Of a stretch of 64,000 nt of DNA, positions 23,853-33,851 are shown one piece after another. Position 1 is the stretch's first letter. Each line of letters begins with the position of its first letter. The DNA comes from Cordilura impudica (Eukaryota > Arthropoda > Insecta > Diptera > Scathophagidae). The notes under the pieces were generated by a model, which was not told where the DNA came from, did no database searches, and saw only the letters and a program-made list of their open reading frames with translations. Made by a program: the position numbers and the translations under genes. The stretch covers positions 68,641,525 to 68,705,524 of the forward strand of contig OY821519.1 of assembly GCA_963682025.1 (NCBI GenBank). Direction: 5' to 3'.

Positions 23853-24219
23853 TCTATAATATTAATAGGCTAGGCGATTTCTTCTGACCGATGTTTTGTT
23901 CTACCGTTTTATCCCGATTTTGACCAAACGTATATTATTTGAAAGGTATTTTATTTCAGCTGTTTTCTAGATTTCCAGATTTTTAAATTTGTTCCTTTAT
24001 TTGAAGTAAATTGCATTTAAAGTTGCTACTAACACATACATAAAATTATACTTATGTTATGTGTGTTTTATTAAATTTGTTAATATATTTGTTAATGAGT
24101 TTGCTATCTTCATTCACGATAATAATAAACCATAATATTGTTGGTTTGTGAATTGGCTAAGTTGAAAAATAATGCTGCCTATAAATTACACTCGAATTTC
24201 GAGCGCTGGAATCTACTAG
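23853..24219 (+). mobile_element. R2 Helitron
   Basis: 367 bp, TCTATAATATTAATAGG start after A, hairpin CTCGAATTTCGAG, end CTACTAG. The base after CTAG is C rather than T. Confidence 0.75.
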
Positions 24220-24599
24220 CAATATTAAATATTTTAAGACAATTAAAGAATCCCATGAACTACTTTCTTAATCAAATTTTTATTAAAAAAATGTTCTTTA
24301 CAATATAATTGCGATAAAAATTAGGAACCAAATTCGCAAACTTATGAATTTTGAATTAATCTTGTAGGCCTGTGCAATAACATACTCTAAAAAAATATCT
24401 GCACTAACTGAATGTCTATAAGAATGACTTCCAATATTTTTGGTGAGTTATTATTAAACCACAGAGAGGAAATCTATATTACTTGGATGAAATTCGGAGA
24501 ATGTTCAATTTAATTCAATTTATTTGGACTAAGAAATTATTCCCTATCAATTTTCACCTTTGGAATATGATACAATTTTAAAAATTGGTGATTTTTTTT
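24220..24599. other. AT-rich spacer
   Basis: Nothing recognised between the R2 copy and the minisatellite. Confidence 0.35.
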
Positions 24600-25515
24600 T
24601 TAAATTTCTGCTTTTTACGAAAAGCTCAATTTTTAAGAAGAGGTACTTGTTAAGAAAATGTACTTTTAAAAAAAATGACTTTTAAAGAAAATATACTTTT
24701 AACAAAAGATATTTTTTTTTTTTGGAGAAAAGATACTTTTTTAAGAAAATGTACGTTTTTAAGAAAAGTCACGTTATTTTAAGTGAGGGTACTTTTTTAA
24801 CAGAAGGTACTTTTTAAGAAAATTTGTTTTTTTAAGAAAGGGTACTTTTCAAGATAAGGTACTTTTAATGAAAAGGTATTTGCTTAAGAAAAGGTGCTTT
24901 TTAAGGACAGGTACATTTTTAAGTAAAGGTACTTTTTTAGGAAAAGGTACCTTTTTCAAGAGAGAGTACTTTTTTTTAGCAAAATGTGCTTTATTTAAAA
25001 ACGTTACTTAAGAAAAATTAATTTTTTAAGAAAAGGTACTTTTTAAGAAAAGGTACTTTTTATGACAAATCTTTTCTAAGAAAAAATTTTTTTTATAAAT
25101 TATCCTTTTCAGAGAAAAGGAACTTTTTAAGAAATGGAACTTTTTAAGAAAAAGTACTTTCCTAAGAGAATGTGCTTTCTTAAGAAAATGAGATTTCGTA
25201 AGAAAATATAATTTCTTAAGAAACGGTAGTTTGTTAAGGAAATTTACTTTTTAAGAAGAGGTACTTTTCAGGAAAATTTACATTTTTAAGAACGGTACCT
25301 ATGAAAAAGAAATTATAATATTAGAAGAGGTACTTTTTTTTTTAAATATGCTTTTTAAATAAAAAGTACTTTTTTTTAGAAAGGTACCTTAAAAAAAATA
25401 TATAAATATATAAATATTTTTTTTTTAGAAAAATACTCTTTTAAGAAAATATGTTTTTAAAGAAAATGTAATTTTATTGGAAAAGGCACTTCTTGAAGAA
25501 AATGTATTTTTTTTG
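24600..25515. repeat. GTAC-rich minisatellite, ~18-bp unit
   Basis: About 900 bp of degenerate units near TTAAGAAAAGGTACTTTT. The GGTACTTTT core recurs every 17-20 bp, with variants GGTACC and TGTACT. It is the opposite strand of the array at 8.6 kb. Confidence 0.75.
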
Positions 25516-25995
25516 TACTAGATATTTGAAACAGTCCAACGGTGTTTTCATAATACATTCTCAACCTCTACTCTCCACAACTCCTTTACCATGGCCAGTA
25601 GCAACAACATTCCAAGTCACTTCTAATGCAAAATCCTGCGGTGCATGACAAATTTTTAAAAAATTAGTTATTTATTGTTCGGTTTAAGATCATGTATATA
25701 TTTTTCTAATGAAAGAAAGATAATAATTTTTGTAATGTAAGAGAAATATTGCAAAAATATTGAAGACAGCGCTAGATGGAGTAGCTACTTTCGAAAAAAG
25801 TAAAACGAAAAGCGCTTATTTAGTGCTTTTTTGCAATTCTGTAACGTAGCGTCTTTTTCTGTAAACACGAAACAGCTGTTTTTGAATGGGTTTTTCCTAT
25901 TTGCGGCCAGACGACATGATATTTTGCTTGGCAGTCTATAATCATTGTTAAATTTTTAAAATAAATTTTCATTTTCTTGTTTTAAAATTATTAGT
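25516..25995. other. no gene recognised
   Basis: Low-information sequence between the minisatellite and the decayed element that follows. Confidence 0.3.
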
Positions 25996-26975
25996 TTATC
26001 GGCATCTATTGTGTTTTGAAAATATTATATCGATTTTTAAATTGAGATGCACAACCATCCGGTAGTCTTCTTGCCTTACCCAGGCGCACGCTGTAAAAAC
26101 TGTCAATTGTGGATGGTTCCAATGTGCACTTTGGATTTCGTCTTGGAAAAAAATTGAAAAATTTTCATTGAAATCCACTTGCAAAACAGCTTCGTTCTGG
26201 TCTCGTATCTCTTTCATGTTTTAAATTGATCCAATTTCCTTAACATTTATTTGGAAATGTTTCTCTGCACTTGCCCACTGCTTCCACGATACTGTAATAG
26301 TCCCATTATAATGTAATGGTAAGAGATCTGATATATTGTCATAACGAAGACAGTCATTTCTCAAAGGTTTTTCACTATACAAACTGCAGCATATTGACTA
26401 CAATACTTTTGTAGGACTATCGGGCATGGTGGAAAAACTCTTATGAGCGACATCTGTCATAAAGTTGAAGTTTGCATGATAGATGCAAATACACATATTA
26501 AGAAGAGTTTCCGCAACAAGGCACACATTTGGTGGCCTATAAATATAAAACAGGGATTTCTCAATTTTAGTTGTTGGTGTTCCTTCTTTGAATAAATTGT
26601 AGCACTCCCCAATTGTCATGTCTAGATATCTTTTTTGAATTTTTTTACGACTGCCAGTTGATGAATATTTTACGAGCTCAGAAAAAAACCATCGATATTT
26701 TCAATGTCACCAACCTGAATTTGGATTCTTGTGCTTACTGGAGGCACCACATATTCTGAAGGAACTTCTTCGAAGAGTTGCTTTTTTGATGGACTATGAC
26801 GAAGGTCACGTTTAACTTTAGTAACCAACTTTTTTAATGAACGCTGTGATTTCAAACTACCATTTTTAGATGTAGTCAAAACGTTTAAAATTGCAAATTC
26901 ATCCTTTTCTCCGTTGTTTGCTCTTTTTTTTTCTCGATCATTTATTCTTTTTTCTTTCAATGAAATGCAGTTCAT
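25996..26975 (-). pseudogene. uncharacterised DDE-like element, decayed
   Basis: The pieces read, from 26975 down: a basic stretch with KLVTKVKRDLRHSPSKKQLF; MTIGECYNLFKEGTPTTKIEKS then YRPPNVCLVAETLLNMCICI and YHANFNFM (26398-26619); a TVSWKQWASAEKHF block near 26270; and LQVDFNENFSIFFQDEIQSA followed by HWNHPQ (25996-26217). I recall this block order from a repetitive, unclassified insect/cnidarian protein family whose DFxEN block resembles the first Asp of an RNase H-type transposase. That recall could not be checked here. Frameshifts separate the pieces and the C-terminal half is missing. Confidence 0.5.
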
Positions 26976-27009
26976 ATTGTTCTTTATTTTCTTTAAGTTT
27001 CTTCCTTTG

Positions 27010-27104
27010 TTGGCAGCGACAGACCAAAGCCTTTGGTGGGAATCGAATCCACGACCCCCGCATGATAGGCGAGCACGCTACCTACTCACCTACCGGGGCG
27101 CTTA
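27010..27104 (-). repeat. tRNA-derived SINE head
   Basis: Minus strand GCGCCCCGGTAGGTGAGTAG... GTCGTGGATTCGATTCCCAC, with A- and B-box-like segments, matching the copy at 4.3 kb over about 85 bp. The downstream body differs from that copy. Confidence 0.65.
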
Positions 27105-27217
27105 TTTTTGGCATCTATTGAAAAAGTCATACTTTTGCTTTGGTGTGACGGATGTGACCAAATATTTTCTCTAACTAATACTAGAATATTAAAATGGAGG
27201 TTCACAAAATTTCACTA

Positions 27218-27584
27218 TCTATAATACTAATAGGCTAGGCGATTTCTTGTGACCGATGTTTTGTTCTACCGTTTTATACCGATTTTGACCAAACTTATAT
27301 TATTTGAAAAGTATTTCTTTTTAGCCGTTTTGCAGATTTACAGATTTTTAAATTTTTTCCTTTATATTGTGTGAATTGCATTTAAAGTTGCTACTAACAC
27401 ATACATAAAATTATGCATATGCTATGTGTGTTTTATTAAATTCGTTAATGAGTTTGTTAGTGAGTTGGTTATCTTCATTCACAATAATAATAAACCATAA
27501 AAGTGTTGGTTTGTGAATTGGCTAAGTTGAAAAATAAAGCTGCCTAGAAATTGCACTCGAATTTCGAGCGCTGGAATTTGCTAC
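27218..27584 (+). mobile_element. R2 Helitron
   Basis: TCTATAATACTAATAGG after A, hairpin CTCGAATTTCGAG, terminal CTAC (CTAG with one change) before T. 367 bp. Confidence 0.75.
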
Positions 27585-27705
27585 TATTATCAATTGCGCT
27601 GAATTTGTTGTTATTGAAAAGTATCAAGTGTTTATTATGTAAAGTAACAATTTTATTAAACTTTTTTAATTTGTACTGTGACGGGTGTGACCGAAAATTT
27701 CAATA

Positions 27706-28063
27706 TCTATAATATTAATAGGCTAGGCGTTTTTTTGTTCTACCATTTTATCCCGCTTTTGACCAAACGTGTATTATTTGTAAGGTATTTCTTTTTAGGT
27801 GTTCACCAGATTTACAGATTTTTAAATTTTTCCTTTCTTTTGAATAAATTGCATTTAAAGTTGCTACTAACACATACATAAAATTATACATATGCTATGT
27901 GTGAGTTTATTAAATTTGTTAATGTGTTTGTTAATGTGTTTGCTAATGAGTTTGTCATCTGCATTCACAATAATAATAAACCAAAAAAGTGTTAGTTTGT
28001 GAATTGGCTAAGTCGAAAGTTGCCTAGTAATGTACTCGAATTTCGAGCGCTGGAATCTGCTAG
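27706..28063 (+). mobile_element. R2 Helitron
   Basis: TCTATAATATTAATAGG after A, hairpin CTCGAATTTCGAG, terminal TGCTAG before T. About 358 bp, with a short internal deletion after GGCTAGGCG. Confidence 0.78.
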
Positions 28064-28384
28064 TTTTAATTAACTCATTAAACTCTTATTATAAAACATA
28101 CAAAGTCGGAACTTCAACAAAAAGCTAAGAAGAGTATAGTCTTTTCAGAAATAACGGTTTTTATTAATGAAGAGAAAGGGAGTGTAAGAAAACGTCAAAT
28201 TAAGTCGAAACATACAAAAAGGAGATAAAAGTGTTCAGTTTATGCTCATTTCAAAGTGTTGCCAAATTGATAAAAATAAAATATTAAAAATTATTTCCAT
28301 TTTTTCAATCAGACCGATTTTGAATAAATATAAGTAAATTATTTTTTCCTGTGTAGGGCCGTTTTACGTGGAATTATCCAGGTG

Positions 28385-29000
28385 GTATTTTGAGAAAATT
28401 TTTTAAAAAGGTACTTTTTAAGAAAGTGTACTTTTTTAAGGATATCTACTTTTTAAGGATATGTACTTTTTTATGTAAAGCAACTTTTTTAATAAATGCA
28501 CTTTTTTAGAACAGGTACTTTTTGAAGAAAAGGTACTTTTTGAAGAAAAGTTACTTTTTGAAGAAAAGGTACTTTTTGAAGAAAAGTTACTTTTTGAAGA
28601 AAAGGTACTTTTTGGGAGAAGATACTTTTTAAGAAAAGCAATTTTTCGAGATAAGAAAATTTTCGTTTTAAGTAGAGATACTTTTTTAAGAAAATATACT
28701 TTAAATAAAAATTGCATTTTAAAGAAAAGGTTTTCTTTTGATACATTGTCCTTTTTTAAGTAAAGGTACTTATTTTAGGAAACGGCAATTCATTAAGAGA
28801 AGATACTTTTTAAGAAAAACTATTCTTGCTTAGAAAAGGCACTTCTTTAAGAAAAAGTACTTGTTTAAGAAAATTTACTTTTTGAAGCAAATTTACTTTT
28901 TAAGAAAAGGTGCTTTTAAAGAAGATATACTTTCCTGCGCTCTTTTTTAAGCAATTGGTAATTCTTGAAGAAAAGTTCTCTTTTATGAATTCTTATTTTT
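28385..29000. repeat. GTAC-rich minisatellite, 18-bp phase
   Basis: The best-preserved part (28510-28615) is an exact 18-bp alternation of TTTTTGAAGAAAAGGTAC and TTTTTGAAGAAAAGTTAC. Because 18 is a multiple of three, it stays open in translation and produces artefactual KVTFLQKVP repeats. Confidence 0.8.
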
Positions 29001-29614
29001 TTATAGAAAACTTACGTTTGTGAGTAATAGCCTTTATTAACAGTTAATTTTTAAAAAGTAACCTGATACCCATGCTTTCAATTTTTAAATTAAAATCCCA
29101 ATGTGCGTTTGATGCATTAAAGCAATCTATACTTCTAATTTAATAAATATTTTTAATAGTTTTACCGTTTTTTACCTTTTTGTAATTTCTAGATATTAAA
29201 AAATAAAACAAACAAAAAAAGAAAATTAAAAAATATTGGTTTGGTGTTAATTAACATTCCCTGAACGCTGATGTTTGTGTTTCTTATGGAATCTACGTAA
29301 CGAATTTAATCTTCCTAGAATAATTTTTTAAAAATAAACAAAAATTGTACCAAATTTCTTAATTATAGGAGTATTTTATAAAATATCTCACTAATAACAT
29401 CTAATCAAGTTTTTAGAAAATGGCTTTGGTTGTTGCACAATATTTTCCAGAAGATTCTTTATAATCGAAATCTACTTGTGCCTCTCAAAAGGTGCTTATA
29501 ATGATAATGTAATTATTTTGTATACCGTCGGTTCAGAACTAACATAATAGCTCTCTTCAAGGAACCGGTATACACAAGTTTTAAAAATTTTCTTCTCTTT
29601 ACTATTTATTTAAA
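29001..29614. other. no gene recognised
   Basis: AT-rich interval between the minisatellite and an R2 copy. Confidence 0.35.
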
Positions 29615-29926
29615 CTAGCAGATTCCAGCGCTCGAAATTCGAGTGCAATTTCTAGGCAGCTTTATTTTTCAACTTAGCCAATTCACAAACCAACACTGTT
29701 ATGGTTTATTATTATTGTGAATGAAGATAAAAAACTCATTAACAAACACTAACAAATATAATAAAACACAAATAGCATATGTATAATCTTATGTATGTGT
29801 TAGTAGCAATTTTAAATGCAATTTCTCAAAATAAAGGAAAAAATTTAAAAATCTGTAAAGCTGCAAAACTGCTAAAAAGAAATACCTTTCAAATAATATA
29901 CGTTTGATCAAAATTGGGATAAAACG
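29615..29926 (-). mobile_element. R2 Helitron, 5' truncated
   Basis: Minus-strand copy. CTAG at 29615 and hairpin CTCGAAATTCGAG near 29632. It is lost beyond the ACCGTTTTATCCC block, so the TC end is absent. Confidence 0.7.
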
Positions 29927-30699
29927 GTCCCCAGAAGTTATACATATATTATACATAAATAATTTGAGTACCATTGAATATTCATACATCATTTTTCACT
30001 AACATTTCAAGCGATTTACTTACCCAACATAAAAAATATTTTATTTCAGTTCAACTAACAACTTAAGTCATATATTTAGTTGGTTGTTTTCTTTTCTTTC
30101 TTCTTTGTATAATATTTGTACTGTTTATTATTATACTATCGACTTGTAATGTGTGCCTGTGTGTGTGTTTATGTATTTATTTTCTCTAATTCTGTTTGCT
30201 ATTGTTCAATTCATTCAGCATTCATTGTTTTTGGCAGGTGACGCGAAATCGTCATCTTTTGTTTTCATTCTTGCATTCTTGCTCACATTTCCTCGGGCCA
30301 CATTATTTCACCCCATATCAAGTTGTTCGTTGTTGTTGCTGCTGTACCTTTTTATTCCTTTTTTTTTTTTTTTGGTATATTTATACGATTTGTAAAGCAA
30401 TGTGCATTCTGGGTTTTATGGAAATCTTTTCAGGGTGGTTGGATTTTGATTTCTGTTTCTTTTTCCGGCCTTCATTCAGGTTTTTTGTTTTTGTTTGTTG
30501 TATTTTGTACTCGAAAATGATTTACAAGCTTAATGCTAATACATAGTTTGAGTATTTTTTTTTTTGACATACAACTGAATGAATTTATCTACTCAGTAAA
30601 TACAACAAAATATATTCGAAAATTTAGCGGGTTTTGTGATTACTTACTCGTACATATGGGACTGTCACTGGAGAAATTTATTTCAAAGTACTTTTTCTT

Positions 30700-30990
30700 T
30701 ATAAATTAAATGTGATTAAATATGGGCATAAAACATTTTTAGACATAGTCCCCATATTATGATCCCTCTATATATTCACAAAATGCTGTCTAAAAGCTTC
30801 AATTTAAAAATTTCGTTTGTGAGTTTACTTAGTTTCCTTAAACAACTCTACCAAATCTGACTGTTGTCGGAGCAATATTCGACCTAGTCCCCATATTCAA
30901 ATCATATCCGATATGCACTTAAAAGTATCGCTATGCAATAATTATACACTAATAAACCTCACAGTTGCTTATTTTCGGTACTAAGTTTAG
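30700..30990 (+). repeat. R1 remnant, strongly diverged
   Basis: TAGTCCCCATATT, CGACCTAGTCCCCATATTCA and ATCCGATATGCACTT blocks occur in R1 order. No ends survive. The flanking 29930-30700 and 30990-31168 show no gene; the T-rich stretch at 30350 gives only low-complexity frames. Confidence 0.45.
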
Positions 30991-31168
30991 TGAGAATTTT
31001 TGGAAATTTAAATTAATAAAAAATAAATAAATGAAAAACAAAACGAGTAAAAAACAAATTAAAAACCGAATTCACTGAGATCAGTTATTGATAATAATAC
31101 ATATGAAATATTCTAATGGTTGAGTTACCCAATAAGTTTTTGTTAATAAAAAATGGCATATCGACATA

Positions 31169-31757
31169 CTAAGATTTAAAAAATGTCCTTCTCTCCGAAA
31201 TTATGGACCCACCTTTGCTACACATCCTGTCAGATTCTGTGGCAGTTATGCACAAATAGCGTAACGCACCTGGTCTCATGGCCGGTATCCCATTAGCATG
31301 GTGCTGTAAGAGAAAATTGTATAAGTTGCTGAATTAATGCAAATTAATCTTTCTACTTACCTTCCAGCAGTCCATTGTTATAGCACATTGTTCCATTTCA
31401 TAAAGAATTACTTGCAAATTAATTTTGATACAGTTGTATAAATCAACTGCCATTATATTTGGAAGTGTGGTTCGAGATGGTAAAGTATATCGAGGATCCA
31501 AACACTTTAGAAACTCACGAAAACCTGTATGAATGAATATGTATGAATAAGAATAACATTGTAAGAAATTTACAATTACTTACTGTTTGACTTTTGCAGA
31601 TATTTTTCCATAATTTGTGTCAACTCCAATAATATTCTATTAAAATAGAAAGGGACATTACTTAAGATATTTTAATTTTTGCTTTATTGTATTACTTACA
31701 TAAAATTGCAGCGCCACCAATGATATATTAACAGTGTTGCATCCAGAAAAACACATT
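31169..31757 (-). CDS. hAT-derived spliced coding region, catalytic core absent
   Basis: Four exons keep one frame on the minus strand: 31700-31757, 31584-31636, 31361-31524 and 31169-31303. They are joined by introns of 63, 59 and 57 bp, each starting GTAAGT and ending AG. The third exon reads FREFLKCLDPRYTLPSRTTL... CAITMDCWK, matching the FRxFLxxLxPxYxxPSR to TTDxW part of hAT transposases. The last reads LRYLCITATESDRMCSKGG then SIISERRTF, matching the hAT C-terminal block, with Asp where the family has the SER glutamate. Everything between (most of the RNase H core and its insertion domain) is absent. Upstream exons were not found; a Helitron begins at 31791. It is either a truncated, exapted hAT gene or a decaying intron-bearing hAT. 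Confidence 0.5.
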
Positions 31758-31861
31758 CTAAATACAAAATTGAATTTTATTTACAACTAAATAGTATGCC
31801 CTGTCGTGCTTCGCTAAGACTTAGAGAGACAATTAAAACATTTTATTTTATTTATGTTATG

Positions 31862-32661
31862 TTTTTATACCCTATACCACTGTGTGGTTTGGGTATAATG
31901 ACTTTGTGCTGCTGTTTGTAACTACCAAAAATATTTTACCTAGACCCATCTTTTATTATACCGATCAAATCAGAATCACTATCTGATTCGATTAAACAAT
32001 GTCCGTCCGTCCGTCCGTCCGCCCGTCTGTGTGTCCATGTAAAGCTTGTAAGCAAACTGCAGGTCGCAAATATGAATATGTTTTGATGAAATTTGGTATA
32101 TAAGCTTTTATCGGCCATAGGATGAACGCTATTGAAATTGGTGAAAATCGGTCCATGTTCAGACCTAGTCCCCATACAAATGACCCCTATGAAATCGTCT
32201 TAAATTGCCATAAGATCCAAATTATAATATAAATCTTAGTCAAATTGGGTTTGCATGTGTTTATTACATCCATTAATCAGGAGTCCAAAAATGATCCCTA
32301 TGGGAAAACTCTTAGGGCCCATATAGAGCTGCTTCCCAATCTTCACTTAAATCTATCAAAAAACAAAAATATTGCACTGATTCTTCTCAAATTTTGTTTG
32401 TATATATTTTTGCAAAATACAAGAGACCTCGCCAAACATGGTCAGGATCGGTCCATTTTTGGGCCAAGTCCCCATATAGATATAGCATCCGATATGAACT
32501 TTTTCATATCTGCAGCCAAAAAAATTAATAAAAATCCCACTCAAATTTGGTTTATGCTTATTTTTTATATCCAGTTAGTTGGGCCTGAGAGAAAGGGTCT
32601 CTAAACGCATGGTATAGGGTATCGTATAGTCGGTCTAGACCGACTATAATTTTCTTACTTG
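31862..32661 (+). repeat. R1 repeat copy 7
   Basis: Near-consensus: ATACCC hairpin, five GTCC units then GCCC and GTCT, perfect AGTCGGTCTAGACCGACT palindrome, ACTTG end before TTTT. It is inserted in the Helitron's 3' part. Confidence 0.78.
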
Positions 32662-32800
32662 TTTTATTTCTATGCTTGCTGATATATTGTAATATTTTGT
32701 AGTTTTTCATTCGGTGTAAACATTATAAAATTTTTCGGCGTTCCTACTCTGGAATAAGCTACATATAGCTGCCGATGAGAAAATCATGGACTTTCCAAAT
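32662..32800 (-). pseudogene. Helitron helicase C-terminal scrap
   Basis: The minus strand translates to SHRQLYVAYSRVGTPKNF then IMFTPNEKLQNIT, the GQLYVACSR motif region of a Helitron Pif1-like helicase. It belongs with the N-terminal helicase piece at 36.7-37.1 kb. Confidence 0.65.
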
Positions 32801-33074
32801 TATATCCGGTAACACTAATTGATTGGCCTTGAATTTGTAGTATATTTTCCACGACTACTCACATTGGTAATTAATGTACTTGTCAAAAGTTTCAAGTTTC
32901 ACATTGATATCTGATGGACTCGTACAAAGTGTCGAGGCTTTCCCTTTTATAGTACTCCAGTTATATGATATATATACTTTGTAAGGGCAGAACCACGCCC
33001 ACTGCACTGTGGATCGAATCACCAAATAATTGGCATAAAATAAAATATTGCAGATATCTAGCTGAAACTTGGTA

Positions 33075-33437
33075 TCTAGAATATTAATAGGCTAGGCGAT
33101 TTCTTGTGACCGATGTTTTGTTTTACCGTTTTATTCCGATTTTGACAAAACGTATATTATTTGAAAGTTATTTTTTTTTGCCTGTTCACCAGACTTACAG
33201 ATTTTTAAATTTTTGCCTTTTTTTTTGAGTAAATAACATTTAAAGTTGCTACTAACACATACATAAAATTATACAGTGCTATGTGGTGTTTATTAACTTT
33301 GTTAATGTGTTTGTAAGTTTGTTTTCCTCATTCAGAGTAATAATAAACCAAAAAAGTGTTGGTTTGTGAATTGGCTAAGTTTAAAAAAAAAGTTGCCTAG
33401 AATTTGCACTCGAATTTCGAGCGCTGGAATCTGCGAG
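33075..33437 (+). mobile_element. R2 Helitron inside Transib B
   Basis: TCTAGAATATTAATAGG after A, hairpin CTCGAATTTCGAG, end CTGCGAG (CTAG with one change) before T. It sits in the 3' non-coding part of Transib B. Confidence 0.72.
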
Positions 33438-33851
33438 TATTTGATAAATATAACACTCTAAATATTTAAATATTTAAGTTAATTTGGCCACGCCTACTCC
33501 AACCGTCCATATATGGAAACATAGCGTATATGTTTAAAACAAAGTTTTAAGAGTTGTGAATAAAAAGCTAAAATTTGGAAGGTAGTTGGGATTTTTTTTT
33601 ATTATTTTTTAAGTAAATAGTGGCAAATATGAAAATGTATAAAAATTTTTGTACAATGAACGATTATTATAACTAAATCCTTACTTATTTAATAATAGGC
33701 CTTTCATCAACTTATTCTACTATTCAACTATTTCTAAAAATTTATAGTCAAATTTTCTTTCAGTTATTTTCTACAGCTAATTCAAACGAAAATGGATTTA
33801 TCTCATCTAATTCCGAGTCATCTGAGTCATGATTAAAACTGTAGTCATTAG

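Noticed and set aside
27040..27102. Functional tRNA gene
   Set aside because: The same head occurs at 4.3 kb fused to a different body. The acceptor ends do not pair convincingly, so a SINE is preferred.
28436..28746. Minus-strand frames with KVTFLQKVP repeats
   Set aside because: Product of an 18-bp minisatellite that stays open by arithmetic, not a repeat protein.
30153..30546. Hydrophobic frames of 80-116 codons
   Set aside because: Three overlapping frames through T-rich sequence, no splice or family support. The hydrophobicity is a base-composition effect.
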